Shown here piece by piece: positions 33,055-44,925 of a stretch of DNA of 64,000 nt. A program made the position numbers and the translations under genes. Each line of letters begins with the position of its first letter. Within the stretch, counting starts at the first letter, position 1. Under the pieces are notes generated by a model. It had not been told where the DNA came from and did not search any database. It saw only the letters and a program-made list of their open reading frames with translations. The stretch is from Locusta migratoria (taxonomy: Eukaryota; Arthropoda; Insecta; Orthoptera; Acrididae), in contig CM048750.1 of NCBI GenBank assembly GCA_026315105.1, forward strand, positions 71,727,797 to 71,791,796, written 5' to 3'.

Positions 33055-33788
33055 CTGTACTGCCTGGACAATGAACTAAAGATGTCTGAGCGTGACAGCC
33101 AGAGATGTTCATATTCTGTCTCTTGACTAATTACAACATGGCTAACGTCAAGTATTACAAGAAAACCAAAAGAAAATACGTTTCTAAAGCGCACCGATAT
33201 CAGTCTGTTATCACATGTTGACGCAAATTTCAGAACAGGAAGAAATCAAGCGATTCTTTTGTCACGTCCTAACTGTTGGAAATTCGTTTGACTAATTACA
33301 ACATGTGGGGCAACGTCAAATAGTTTACAAAATATATGAATGTGCAGGCACGCTCAGTGGGGGACTAAGGCTGTCGGAGGCCCGAGGCGGCGGCAGAACA
33401 AAATGAGGCCCCCGTCCACTCGAAAATACGTGTATTACTCTTTTTAAAAAAAAAAAAAAATAAAAAATAAAAAAAAATAAAAAAAAGTAACTCTTGAGAT
33501 TGGGAAGCACCCCCCCCCCCCCCCATGACGAGAGGAACGGGACAATCTAAGAAAAATAGCCTCCGAGATTTGGAGGTCCCAGAAATAGAGGCCAAGAGCG
33601 CTCAAAAAAATAAATAAAATAAAATAAAATAAAATGAAAAAATTACGTGCTTTCGGGGTATTTGGAGGCCCCCCAAGACGAGAGGCCCGGGGCGGGCCGC
33701 CCCTCCGCCTCCCTCCTCTGAGTCCGCCACTGGGCGCTCTGTAGTTTTATGCTCAGACACCAGAGTTATACATCCAGGATATATAGAG
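33055..33788 (+). mobile_element. MITE family Z, copy 3, split by a hAT-like MITE
   Basis: Matches the two copies at 38.1-38.9 kb: AATACGTTTCTAAAGCGCA-like interior, TGTGCAGGCACGCT, ACCAGAGTTATACATCCAG and the closing TATAGAGA. The family ends are inverted (TGATCTCTATAC and GTATAGAGATCA); here the left end is diverged. The hAT-like insertion at 33355-33732 splits it at TGCAGGCACGCT. Confidence 0.65.
33355..33732. mobile_element. hAT-like MITE, 378 bp
   Basis: The left end is CAGTGGGGGACTAAGG; the right end read inward is CAGTGGCGGACTCAGAGG. Flanks GGCACGCT and GGCGCTCT agree at 6 of 8 bases. Comparison with uninterrupted MITE Z copies confirms the insertion point. The interior holds A-rich tracts and a C-run (33511-33524). 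Confidence 0.7.
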
Positions 33789-33971
33789 ACACACACATGT
33801 ATTACTATAGTCGGGCCGAAACACGATGATCCCTGGCTCCGCCTACTGGGCTGGGAGACCGCCACGCCCGCGGATACGTAATGCATGTTGCCAAGTAGTT
33901 AGTTCGCTGCCGGACAGTGTAGGTAACGAACGGTCACTGTTGTCTGACAGAACTGGCAAAAGTGCACAGCG

Positions 33972-34150
33972 CGCCGCGGCGGAGTAGCCGAGCGGTTGCT
34001 CGCTGTAGGAAGTTCGAGTCCTCCGTGGCGCATGGGTGTGTGTGTTGTCCTTAGGTTAGTTTACCTTAGATTAAGTAGTTTGTAAATTACGGACTGATGA
34101 CTACGCAGTTTGATCCGATAGATTTACAAATTTTTTTTTTTTTTTTTTTG
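33972..34150 (+). mobile_element. SINE-A variant with long T tail
   Basis: A short subfamily copy: head CGCGGCGGAGTAGCCGAGCG, box B AGTTCGAGTCCTCC, and a body with GTTGTCCTTAGGTTAGTTTA. The tail is a run of 18 T (34132-34149). It resembles the copies at 4351 and 43896. Confidence 0.8.
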
Positions 34151-34289
34151 CTCAGCGCAGCCGATAGCTCGCACTCCAAAGGCGTAAAAATACAGTGTGA
34201 ACTGACATAACTACACTGTCATTAAGAGTTTTGACACAATGGTCAATTTGAGGTTGTATATGGCGGTAATTTTTCATACAGGAAACTGT

Positions 34290-34486
34290 TTGTAGAAACT
34301 GTTTGTAGAACTTATGGGACTTAACTACGGGGTCATCAGTCCCTAAGCTTACAAACTACTTATGAACTAGCTAACACTAAGGATGGCACAAATATGCATG
34401 CCCGAGGGGGGATTCGAACCCCCGACCGTAGTTGCCGTGCAGACTGTGACTGGCGCGCCGCAGTCCGCTCGGCCACCGCGACCGGC
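34290..34486 (-). mobile_element. SINE-A copy
   Basis: A full copy on the minus strand. A short duplication of GAAACTGTTTGTAG lies at the tail side, inside or next to the element. No clean target duplication was found. Confidence 0.88.
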
Positions 34487-35665
34487 CCAGAAGGTATCCA
34501 TTCGTAACGTAAACACCACTAAAAGACGAGATAAATACGCCACAACCCTAACACATAAACATACTACTAAGTATCAATATGCATTTCCACAAATGTGGAA
34601 CTCCTCTGTGTTGCATCGAAACGTACGATGACTAACCAGTTTGAAATCGGTATATCAAGCAAGCCGGGATACATTGTCCACGCCAGATGACGAATACACG
34701 AGAGCTAATTTTACGAAGATACAATTGCGTTGGTTCTATAACAGTCATAAGAATAAAAAAAACATCGAATTGTCGCAGCTATACCATCGCTCTTAGTGCA
34801 CGATTAACCCAATAAAGACCAACTCTTAACTAGCCTCTACAGAACGTAGCAAGACAACCACGCACAATCGTATTACCGACAAATACTGCAACATTTCTAT
34901 GTATCATTTCCTCGCAGTTGACACATACGAGGTTTTTTTTACCGCACACACAAATTTGCGAAGTATCTATTACAGAAACGAAACATAGATTTTAGAAACT
35001 CGATAAGAAGAAGGAACAAATTTATACAAGTTGAACATATGCACAATAAGTCAAACTCCAGTATATACATCAATGTATTACACAACATCGAATTAAACAA
35101 ACGTTCCTTAGCTGTAGGACTAGAACAGAACAGAATTACGTCTCCGCTAGCTGATCAGTTAACAAATACTCTATTGATCGAGGTACTGCTCTTCTGACAC
35201 GTAACCTGTCTCCTGGTATTTTCCCCAACTCCATAGACCTGTTAATTCAGACAACATTGTCAATGGAGAAAAACAGTGATCTATTTGGTATAATTAATAT
35301 TACAAGAACAGTCTTGATCGCAAAAAATTAATAGTTTTTATTGACCGGTTTCGACCTGATATAGGTTATCTTCTCCGTAAGAAGATCCGTTTATTTCGGT
35401 ACCCAAAACATCGACAGGTGGATTTGTGCACGTAAATGGGTCATGCTTTATTGTAAGTAGTAATGACAACTTTACTACAAAACAATAATTGACTGTTGAC
35501 TTCATACAACTCCACCCATGTAACTCAATATAAAGTCGCAAAAGAATAACACACTCGCAAAAACAACAAAACTGCCATCCCTGGTTAAATTTTACTAATC
35601 ATATCGACGGCTTCATGTGATAATGTTGGCAACAGACGATGAATTCCGGTAATCGCATGACGTCA
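34487..35665. other. Unassigned sequence
   Basis: No gene supported. A GACCGGTTTCGACCTGATAT motif near 35342 resembles sequences found in other insect repeats, but no ends could be set. Confidence 0.35.
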
Positions 35666-35866
35666 AAAATGTTCAAATGTTTGTAAGGTTTAAGGGACTT
35701 AACTGCGGTGTCATCAGTCCCTAACCTTACAAACTACTTATGAACTACCTTATACTGAAGACGACACAAACATCCATGCCCGAGAGGGGATTCGAACCCC
35801 GACGGCGAACTGCCACGCGCACCGCAACACAGCGCTCCAGCACGCGCGGTTAATCCGCTGCGGCTC
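35666..35866 (-). mobile_element. SINE-A variant copy
   Basis: The body matches SINE-A, while the head (GCCGCAGCGGATTAACCGCG on the minus strand) follows the variant also seen at 61478. Target duplication not identified. Confidence 0.85.
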
Positions 35867-37475
35867 GTGTTCATTGGCCTATGGCATGATAACACAATTT
35901 TTTAAATATGAAATCTTCTCTTTACGAGAGCAATTATTTTTACAGAGCGGACAAGGGTACATATAAGAACCTTTCAACCATAGAGCAGGAATATCATTAT
36001 TTATTTACGTCATGGTCTGTACGATACGCTTACCGAGTCATTCTATATGCTTCGGGCATCTTGGCCAAGACTTTCTATCGTCTTATTGTTCTTACCAATA
36101 TAATCTAGCAAGAACTGCGGGATATTTCGTAAAAAGTTTACCCCAAAGTTGATATCACAGGCAATGGGGACCGTTGGTGGCTGTTCCGTAGCATGTAAAG
36201 GTTCGCAACGCACCATATTTCGTATAGCTAATGGCGTGCCACTTTTTTCCCCTGAATGTCAGAGAGTGGCGATAGGTCCGCCATGTTTAAGGCAAACTGA
36301 AGTGGCGTCCGCCATGTTATTTGCGGTACCGGCTGACAGCTGGTATGCCACACCAACTAGACAGTTTACCTATTTACACAGTTCTACGTTTTAAATGAAG
36401 ATTGACTATTGAGTACAGATGTGCACGAAGTTCCGTCGGTGTCTCCAGACTTTATCAAAGCTGCGAATTGATGAGCCAGATAGTGTATTTTCTTAAAATG
36501 CGGTAATGAAATATCACGAATCTGCCAGTAATACACTTCCAGTTCGAAGTATAACACTTAGCTGAGGTTTGGCCCAACAACGAAAGTGCCGCTTTGAAAA
36601 TATTTGTGTTAATTATAATGCAAGTTCATAGTTTAAAAGTGCTGCGAAACTTATACAGTGATCAGTAACTGTTGTGACGAACAATCATGATCATGGATTT
36701 GCATTTGTTGTTAATGTGTTGTAACAACTGCTTCCATTAAGTCTAAGGCACATTTATCTGGTGCTTGTTAAACGATTTGAGTCCACATATACGTAAAATT
36801 TCTATGAAAGGGTTTGGTTGTGAAGTTTAGTTGACGAAATTTGAGTACAAAGACGAAAGTAACAACAGAATACTGCAATCAAAAATGCGCTGGGTCAGCT
36901 GATACGAAAGCATTATACACCGAAAAAACATATCGTTAATAACTTACGTTGTTGCCACGCTGATACACGTAAATATTTGTTACACAGAACACAGACATTT
37001 AATAAGTGAAAAATACGGCTATTACTATTGCTTTCGAGCTTTGCAATGATTATATGTTAACCATATTTAATCAAGTATTGTCATCAACAAATGAAAATAT
37101 TTTTAAAGAAGGTGTAGACACTCAAAAATGTTTATTTTATTTTATTATTCAACAGATGAGACACATTTTCATCAACCACAGCAGCAACAGAAGAAGAAAC
37201 ACAAAGATGCTAGGCAGAAAATAGAGCCCTTTCTTATGGTGTGTACTTCAAAAGAATTGCAAGAATTGCCATCTGATGCTTCACTCTTGGGAAACTATGA
37301 GTCATTAGCCAGGAATGTTGTTTGTGTATAGGCAGACAGAGACCAAAAGAGGCAAAATAACTGTTCTTGCTCGAAATGTATGTCGCTTTAACACTTCGAT
37401 TTGTGTATTTAAATGCTGAACACACTTTAGATATATTGCAGAAGCAAAAATTGTACAGAAAATGTACACTAAATA
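35867..37475. other. Unassigned sequence
   Basis: No reading frame with a recognisable domain. I find no repeat ends here. Confidence 0.35.
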
Positions 37476-37769
37476 TAATCTATATCTATAAATGTGAATG
37501 TCTGTTCGGTGTACGTTTATCACGTCTGAACCACAAGACATAACGAGCTAAAAATTTGTACAGTTACTAATGTCTACCCGAGGAAGGCTTTAGGCACGGT
37601 TTTATGGAGATCGGATAGCTATTTATCTATATTTATTAATGTGAATGTCTGTTCGGTGTACCCTTATCACGTCTGAACGACAAGACACAGAGACTTAAAT
37701 ATTTGTACAGTTACTAATTTAGACCTGAGGAAGGTTTTAGGCACGGTTTTATAGTGATCTGATAGATAT
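37476..37769 (+). repeat. 147-bp direct tandem duplication
   Basis: GTGAATGTCTGTTCGGTGTA occurs at 37494 and 37641. The units share TTTGTACAGTTACTAAT, CCGAGGAAGG/CTGAGGAAGG and TAGGCACGGTTTTAT, with scattered differences. Confidence 0.85.
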
Positions 37770-38145
37770 TTAGTAATTTGAAGAATATAACGCGAAATGC
37801 AGAACAATAATTACTCTTTGAAAATGGTTTTATTGTTGCTTGAGGGTTGATAATGATAAAAGGGTTAGGATGGAAAGTTATCGGTGTATATAAAATTCTA
37901 CGTGTGTGTGCGTTAATATTTCGCTCTGCAGCGAAAACTGCAGAACGCAAACGAATGGTCTGTGTGTAATTGTTGTCCGACGTCTCCTGTTGAACACCGT
38001 AGCAGTTCCATGCCGATAGCTATAAGGGGGTGGAAGATATGGTGGTTAAAAGTCGTCAAATTATTTAAAAAAATCGGACTGAAGGCCAGCGATGACGTTT
38101 GCGACTCTGTAGCAACGAGGTTACATACAGCGAAACGTGATGCCC

Positions 38146-38508
38146 ATTGATCTCTATACTCTCTGGATGTTGAACTTCAGTTTCTTTAGCGTGCCAGCCA
38201 TAGATATTCATATTTCGTTTCTTGCCAAATTCAAACATGGCTGCTAAGAAGCATTTAAAGAAAAAGAGAAAACAATGTTTCGATTCCGTTCCCATATCAG
38301 CCTACAACATCGAATATTGAATTAAATTCCAAATCAAGATGTAAGCAAGCAATTCTTTGTCACGTAATAACTGATCAAAACTCGTTTGCCAAATTTAAAC
38401 ATGGCGGACAATGCGAAATCATGTTCAAAACATATGAATGTGCAGGCACGCTGCAATTCAATGCTTAGACACCAGAGTTATACATCCAGTTTGTATAGAG
38501 ATCACTGG
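38146..38508 (+). mobile_element. MITE family Z, copy 1
   Basis: Bounded by TGATCTCTATACTCTCTGGA and ATCCAGTTTGTATAGAGATC, which are inverted repeats. The interior contains CCAAATTTAAACATGGCGGA and ACCAGAGTTATACATCCAG. No coding potential. Confidence 0.75.
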
Positions 38509-38563
38509 TGATGCCACATACCATATCTTTGGTCTATGCGTGCTACACCTTCGAAGTGCTACA

Positions 38564-38928
38564 CACTGATCTCTATACTAGCTGGATGTTGAACTTCAGC
38601 TGTCTGAGTGTGTCAACCATAGATGTTAATATTTCGTTTCTTGCCAAACTTAAATATGGGCGCTATGAAGTATTACTCGAAAACGAAAAGAAAATACGTT
38701 TCAATTCGGCATCCATATTAGCCTATTAACCACATATTCATATGAATTTCAAATCAAGAGGTAAGCAAGCAGTTATTTGCCACGTAATAATTAATGGAAA
38801 ATTGTATGCCAAATTTAAACATGGCGGACAATGCCAAATCGTGTGCAAAACATGTGAATGTGCAGACACGCTGCAGTTCTGTGCTCAGAGACCAGAGTTA
38901 TACATCCAGTTGGTGTAGAGATCACTGG
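38564..38928 (+). mobile_element. MITE family Z, copy 2
   Basis: Same ends and interior as copy 1, in the same orientation, 60 bp further on. The 60-bp spacer is unique. The pair could be a tandem duplication or two targeted insertions. Confidence 0.75.
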
Positions 38929-39120
38929 TGCTACAATGTCTTCAGCTCTTTCTCTGTAAGGATAAACATACGAATAAGGAAATGTAAGAATAAATAAGTA
39001 AAGCAGTAAAAGGGAAATTTCTCTTAATACATTTCTTTAAAAAAAAAATCGATTTGACGTTTCGCGCATTATCTATCATAATCAACCGACACGCGAGCGG
39101 AGCCGCGGGATTAAGCTAGT

Positions 39121-39740
39121 ATACACTAAATACAGCAATTAACTTTCAACAACAACATACGATGGGCAGACTCCTCTCAAGTTTACTGACCACCGGCAAT
39201 ATGGAGGCCGAGTTTACACTGGTTGCTGCAAAGTGTTGGTTATAGAGAACTTAATATCGATGTTTAAACATCGATGAATATCGATCATCCCTATTTCCGC
39301 GCTGGACAGCTGCACAGTTCTCCACGGCCACGCGCTTTTGTGGCCTTGCTGGCGTTATCTGACGCAGACGCCACGCCCTGCGCACCGCCAAATTTCAGGG
39401 CCGGGTGGTGGAGGCTCATGGCGGCGCAATTAGCCCATGCGGGTGCTGAGTGCCGACTTCGGAGGTTATCGGTAAACACAACAGGCCGGCATCCGGTGCG
39501 GTGCCACTCTAATTATTGCGGTCGTTACTGTTGACGGAACCTGTGGCCTCCGAAAAGGGCGACAAGCTGGCAAGCTGGTGCTGACAGCTGACAGACAACA
39601 GCTTTACCTCCTTGCCGAGAGCAGTCTGATTTCCTTACACCTCTGCTCTTCGTATGTCAGCCTAACACAGAAATCAAACGGTGAGGTGTTACTCGTACCG
39701 CGCTGGCTAACCGATAGCTTAACCATCCTTCCAGTAGACT
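39121..39740. other. Unassigned, locally GC-rich sequence
   Basis: A GC-rich patch (39300-39500) gives short open frames on both strands without recognisable domains. Confidence 0.35.
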
Positions 39741-40700
39741 TGCGCATAATAGATCGCGATCGGGAGCGCTCTCTTTAGTTCGTGGCTCTGCGGCTAACTA
39801 GTTCGTTCTTTTAGTTCGTCCGCTCCCTGTGACGAGTGAGCGGCGTGGTCTGCGCATGCAGGAGGAGGGAGAAGTTCCCCCACCTAGCTGCTTCATGCGC
39901 TTGCTGCTTGAGCCGCTAACGATATCACGCAAACCAAAAGAAACAGTTTGTGGATAATTTCTCGCGTTTAAGTTTAGAGTTATCTCTATACCTTGGCATT
40001 ATGGAATTTATTAGTCAGATATTGCAGAGTGCAGAATAAAGCAGAAATTTTTTAGCACTGAACTATGTAATCTAGCAGGCAGACGCTAACTTCGAAATGG
40101 CTCTCATCAGCAAAGGCAAACACGTGATTTTTAATTCCGTTCGCGACCTATCACGCATATTTTAGTTCGCGACCGATAGCTCTCATTTTAGTTCGCAACT
40201 CGGAAGTGAAGTAGGTCGCTCTTTAGCTCGTCCGCTCGTTTTGGTTTTTGCTACCGCTACTAAAACTACAGCCGGCCACGGTGGCCGAGGGGATTGAGGC
40301 GCTCCAGTCACGGTCTGCACGGCCACTACGGTCGGGGGTTTGAAGAACCCTCCCCCCCTCGGGCATGGATATTTGTACCGTCCTTAGTCTTAGCTAGTTC
40401 GTAAGTAGTTTGTAAGTTTAGGGACTGATGACCCCTTAGTTAAGTCCCATAACCTATACAAACATTTGAACTAAAACTACAGCTGAGCTGCATCTCAGCT
40501 CAAAATGACGGCAGCTGGGAAGAGGTAATCACGCGGTTTTGCGTCCTCTCGCTGTTACCCGTCAGTCTTCGGAAAAGGAGCGGACGAACCAAGAGGCGAG
40601 GGATCTGCGAACTAGTTCGCGTAGTTCGCCTGTGGGACTGCTCTTCCGAACTAGTTCGTTCGCGAATTACACAAGACAACCTTCCAATCCTTTTCGGTCT
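39740..40700. mobile_element. Possible DNA element rich in AGTTCG motifs, split by SINE-A
   Basis: AGTTCG occurs at 39777, 39800, 39813, 40164, 40190, 40614, 40623 and 40653. The palindrome CGAACTAGTTCG occurs twice (40608, 40648). TTCGTCCGCTCC near 39816 is mirrored by GGAGCGGACGAA near 40578. Motif-rich mirrored ends suggest a non-autonomous DNA transposon with subterminal transposase-binding sites. The ends and target duplication could not be fixed. Confidence 0.4.
40271..40470 (+). mobile_element. SINE-A copy
   Basis: A full copy flanked by ACTAAAACTACA on both sides. The box B region carries a small insertion (GTTTGAAGAACCCTCCCC), so its polymerase III promoter is probably impaired. Confidence 0.92.
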
Positions 40701-40724
40701 CGTTCTACTAAACATAGCTTTACC

Positions 40725-40990
40725 TCGGATTTCGAGAAACCAAACAAATTAACAAAAGAGGGGTCTGACCCGCCATGGTACACAAAACAGGTCAGATCAC
40801 TCTTGCAAAAACAAAGACATGCCAAATTTAAACGAACACAAAATCCTCAAGACTGGAAGTCTTTTACAGAAACTGGAAATTTAGCTAGAATTTCAATGCG
40901 TGAAGCTTGTAACAGATTCCACAACGAAACCCTGTCACGTAATTTGGTAGAGAATCCTAAGAAATTCTGTAGGCTATATATGGAAGGGTA
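40725..40990 (+). pseudogene. CR1/Jockey-like LINE, linker upstream of RT
   Basis: DPPWYTKQVRSLLQKQRHAK, RTQNPQDWKSFTETGNLA and ENPKKFCRLYMEG have the spacing of the segment between endonuclease and RT in CR1-type LINE proteins (W, K-rich helix, NPKxFxxY). The frame then stops. The upstream half of the same open frame belongs to the AGTTCG-rich element and is an accidental fusion. No other part of this LINE is adjacent. Confidence 0.6.
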
Positions 40991-41364
40991 ATTAATTTTA
41001 ACACGTTAACAGTAGGGATGTACGCAACACTGACGAGAAATAAGGATGGTGATGGTGGTGATTATGGTATCAGGTCGCACGACATCGAGGTCTTTAGCGC
41101 CCGGAGGAAGGCAGAGTGAGACGAGTGTCAAACAAGTTAAAAGACAATCGATATAGACGAGGTCACAAAAAATACGTTACATCACAGTTGCCATAGGCGC
41201 TGACTATGGGTATGCTCGGTCGATCAAGCATACCACAAAATTTGAGTGGGTATGCTCGGCATACCCCACTGAAAATTTGGTATTATTTTTTCTTTACGAT
41301 ATATTTCTCATTTTGTGGAGACCTTTGATGCCGTTCAGCATCTGATGCTGAGGTATAAATACAA
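40991..41364. other. Unassigned sequence
   Basis: Contains a small repeated word pair (GGGTATGCTCGG at 41208 and 41248; GCATACC nearby), possibly an end of an unknown element. No gene. Confidence 0.35.
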
Positions 41365-41558
41365 GCCGGCCGCGGTGGCCGACCGCTCTGCGGCGCGCCA
41401 GTCACGGTCCGCACGGCCACTACGGTCGGGGGTTCGAATGCCCCTTGGGCATGGATATTTGTGCCGTCCTTAGTATTAGCTAGTTCATAAGTAGTTTGTA
41501 AGTTTAGGGACTGATGACCCCGTAGTTAAGACCCATAAGCTCTACAAACATTTGAACA
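41365..41558 (+). mobile_element. SINE-A copy
   Basis: A full copy with a shortened A-box side (CCGACCGCTCTGCGGCGCGC). Flanks ATAAATACAA and ACAAATACAA form a near-perfect 10-bp duplication. Confidence 0.9.
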
Positions 41559-42439
41559 TTGACAAATACAAAATTTGGCAAATACGGCGGGAGAACTTTG
41601 CGAAGTGTGAAATCGAAGTTACTCTGTGTGAAGTGCACGTGTCATGGTTAGCAAATCAGATGGCAGAGTTCGAGTAGAGGATATTAGCTGTAGTTAGCTT
41701 ATCAGCAACAGTGAAATTTAAAAATATTCTCGTCACAAATGTTCGGTTGGGTAATTTCAGTCTTACTCCTCTGTTCCAACCTAACAATGACCTCTGTAAT
41801 TTGCGATATAATAGGGAAAATTATTTAATGCTGTTCCTGCAATCCTGCTCTGCTGTATGTAATATTGTCCGATCAATAAATTAATTATCGTCGTAAAGTG
41901 CATCCTTTAAAATGATGACATAGTAAAAAAGAAAAAATATATATACTTTTGACAATCACGACAGTAAATTCTAATTTCACTGGTAGCAAATTAAGCTGTA
42001 CCCTCAGGTGCCTGCCTAAACAGATACTCTAAAATAGTGTGACATTCACATACAAACACCCAAGTATATGTGCCGACATAGCATGTGAGGGCATACCTTT
42101 GTCTCTTACTATAAAATATGCGTAACCCTCAGTTACTATCGTGGGGTCATTTCTGACCCCAGTATGAACGTTATCTAATTTATCTCTAGAATGGCGCCGC
42201 TCTTGCTCAGAACGTTTTTTGTATTCTCTAAGAAGTAAATTACATTCAAGGAATCGTGTTATTGTAAATCGTGACATTTTTCATCCTGTTTACTGAATTG
42301 GTGTGTGAGGTAACAATGGGTTGTAACTCTGTTGGTATCGACAGATATGGTATGACAGCAGAAGTGTTTATGGATTATTTTGGTAATAGTGTATACAGAA
42401 TAAATCTGCAGAAGAATGAAGCCAGGAAGACGATCCAAT
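41559..42439. other. Unassigned sequence
   Basis: No recognisable gene, repeat end or RNA. AT-rich with short frames only. Confidence 0.35.
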
Positions 42440-43400
42440 GTAAGTGATTGCGCTCATAGGCACTCTTTAGCCTACAGAAATAAAGAAAAAAATTGATACA
42501 GCAGAAAAGGATAAAACATAAAGGAGATGAAATTTTGGAGATAAAACACACATAAAACGGAGATGTTAAATGGAGATAAGACAAAGTATTTAAAACGGAG
42601 CGAAACAGTGGCCTCATAAAAGTTTTTATATGAGTAAAACAGCTGCTCGAGGTGCAGAGGCACAAGTACAATTAAAATGAACGCTGGGCGGCGGATGTGG
42701 GTTGACCGACCGCTATTGTTGAATTAAAATGAGAAATGCACCACACATTCGTAGAAACACACAATTTAAAACTGATGTGTCGGCTGCGGGTTGGCCGTTT
42801 ACTGTCATTAAAATAAAATGATGTATCTAAAAGACACCACACTTGTGAAGCACTCCCACAGAATCACATCAGAAGTTTCACATACGGCGGAGCACACGCA
42901 ATATTAAAGATGTGACGTTGGAGGGAGGAAGGGGATGAGTGGTGATGGAAATGTGATGATGTCCCAGGAAGCCACGGGGAAGAAGGAAAGGGGAGGGTGG
43001 TAAGAGGAGTACCCGAAGGGACAGCTGGGTAGGATGAGAAGGGGAGAAGGGGCGGGAAAGGAGGGAGAGAAGGGGGAAAGGGAGCAAAGGGAAGGATCAC
43101 AGCTGGTACGAAGGGTAGATGTCAAGTCGGAGGGCATCATCGTGGAAGGGGAGAGTGCGAAAGTTGCCACGGGAAATGATCTGTTCAAATGTTCAAATGT
43201 TTGTATAGCTTATGGGACTTAACTACGGGGTCATCAGTCCCTAAACTTAATCCATAAACCTTAGTGGCTGTGCAGACTGTGACTGGAGCGGAAAGGATCT
43301 GGAGTGTGCACAGGAGGAGAGATGGGGAATACAATGATGGAGGCGTGGCAACGGTCTGATCGGGCTTATATAGCCAGCCCGGGTCGATCTGGAAACTTCT
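42440..43400 (+). repeat. Repeat family W, copy 2, interrupted by SINE-A fragment
   Basis: G-rich from about 42,910 and alignable by eye to 17.94-18.86 kb (see that entry for shared words). It extends to GGGCTTATATAGCCAGCCCG near 43363, a TATA-like sequence within a short palindrome that could be a promoter of the repeat. No coding motif. Confidence 0.45.
43183..43290 (-). mobile_element. SINE-A copy with internal deletion
   Basis: The tail and body (GTTCAAATGTTTGTATAGCT to CAGTCCCTAAACTTA) are joined to a piece of the head (CTTAGTGGCTGTGCAGACTG). About 90 bp, including box B, is missing. Confidence 0.8.
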
Positions 43401-43599
43401 CTCTTGGAACCTCTGGAAAACAAAGCTATGAGTTACGGAGTGTTGTTGTTGTGGTGGCTGCTACGTAATGTTTACTTCCATGATCGGAACTTGCGGCCTC
43501 GGTGTCTGTCGGACCCGCTCTTGCTCAGTGTTTTGCGGGTTGTGTGTAGCCAGCCTGGTAGGCGTTTGCGACAGCTGGCGAAACACCATATAACATCAA

Positions 43600-43853
43600 A
43601 TGACTGACAGATGGCCAACCAGCACTTAAAAACAAACTGAATGAATTTCTGAATGACAACTCCTTCTACTGAGTAGATAAATTTTTTTCATAGAAATTAG
43701 TAATTATACAAAATAAATAAAATCAAAAACTTAAAAAATAAAAAAAAATTTATGTCATGTAATGTTGTTATCTTTTACTAAACTGAGAAGTTCGACATCA
43801 TTACGATAACTCGTATTCATGATCTATGGAACAACTATTAATCTAATCTACTA
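43600..43853 (+). mobile_element. CR1-like LINE, 3' end fragment
   Basis: Matches the 3' UTR of the LINE at 31.4-32.6 kb read on the plus strand (GAATTTCTGAATGACAACTC; CATGATCTATGGAACAAC) and ends in ATTAATCTAATCTA. Strongly 5'-truncated, with no coding sequence beyond a few codons. It abuts gypsy sequence directly. Confidence 0.75.
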
Positions 43854-43854
43854 G

Positions 43855-44750
43855 CGGCAATAAATGGATGATTTATTGTGCTGATTATCTAACTCAAAAT
43901 ATTCAAATGTTTGTAAATCTATCGGACCAAACTGCGTGGTCATCATTCCGTAGCTTACAAGATACTTAAACCTAGGTAAACTAACCTACGGACAAACACA
44001 CACACTCATGTCTCAGAGAGGACTCGAACCTCCACGGCGAGCAACCGCGCACTCCGCAGCGAGGTGCTTTAGACCGCTCGGCTACTCCACCGCGGCTATC
44101 TAACTCGATATGAAATTACAAGCTCAGCCATAGAGCACCAAGATCTATAATTACAGATCAAGGAAAAGTTTTTCAGTCGAGACTTGTGGCAGACATAAAC
44201 AGACAGTGCAACATTACACATCGCATGACAACCTGCCATCCTCAAACTAATAGGCTAACTGACATTTTAATAATATTTTGTCTGACTTGCTGTCCATGTA
44301 AGTCAATGTCGAGCAGAGCAACTGGGATGAAGTGCTGCCTTTCGCCTACAACACCATCAGACAAGAGATATTCAGATTTACACAATTCTTCTTGGTGCAC
44401 GGTCGTGAAGCAACACGGACTTTCTAGTTCACGCTGATGACATGGACGACTATTACGTCAGTCAATTATTAATTGTCTGAGGATGCTCAGCAGTTGCTTG
44501 GACTCTGTATACTCAGGATAAGGATTGTCAAAGTATATTGTGAGCCATTGCCCTGTTTCGTTCCAACCTGATGACCTCTTTGGAAGGTTGGGCTATCTGA
44601 GAAGCTACTCAGATGTTATCTTTGGCCATACAAGGTCAGAAGAAAACTATCTAACGCTAGTCAAAGATTGCGACTCCAACATGAGACTACAAAAGGTCAG
44701 GGACACATTCACGTCTTGCAAATAAAGCTATACAGATATCCCATGGCTGA
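43855..44750 (+). pseudogene. Gypsy integrase and C-terminal pol remnant
   Basis: Readable blocks are NKWMIYCADYLTRY (interrupted by the SINE), PRSIITDQGKVFQSRLVADI, ITHRMTTCHPQTNRLTD, SNWDEVLPFAYNTIRQE, HCPVSFQPDD and VGLSEKLLRCYLWPYKV. DYLTRY and ITDQGKVF carry the first two catalytic Asp residues of the DDE integrase core. CHPQTNRLTD lies where the Glu-containing HPQTNGLxE motif belongs, and the Glu is changed to Asp. Frameshifts separate the blocks. Confidence 0.8.
43896..44096 (-). mobile_element. SINE-A variant inserted in gypsy integrase
   Basis: Flanked by TATCTAACTC on both sides, and the integrase frame resumes across the site. The subfamily is the one seen at 4351 and 33972 (AACACACACACTCATG; CGGCTACTCCACCGCGG). 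Confidence 0.92.
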
Positions 44751-44925
44751 GCATAAAGTTGTAGTTCCAGCATTTCTCAACAATGTGAAAGGCAATGTGG
44801 CAATGTCAGTGTAAGTTCAACGAGATCCAGTAGTCATCAGGAGCTGCAGTGTTCAGGGCCAATGACACGTTCCCGCAACAAGAAGATGTGAACATCGAGG
44901 CACTGTTCTCCTAAGGAGGGGTGGA

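Larger units (their letters stand above)
37476..39120 (+). mobile_element. Helitron-like element (repeat family Y) carrying two MITEs
   Basis: The 5' side starts TCTATATCTATAAATGTGAA, a common Helitron-like opening. The 3' side ends GAGCGGAGCCGCGGGATTAA followed by GCTAGT, next to AT. A 147-bp tandem duplication opens the element. Two MITE Z copies occupy 38146-38928; the uninterrupted relative at 10.6 kb shows they are later insertions. No Rep or helicase frame is visible. Confidence 0.55.

Noticed and set aside
37128..37331. 67-residue Gln/Lys-rich frame as a gene
   Set aside because: Short, no recognisable domain, and no support from neighbours.
40539..40720. N-terminal half of the 150-residue frame as part of the LINE protein
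   Set aside because: It is translated AGTTCG-rich element sequence; the LINE match begins only near 40725.
43360..43390. TATA box promoter (CTTATATAGCC) of a host gene
   Set aside because: It lies within repeat W with no downstream coding exon; at most it is a promoter of the repeat.
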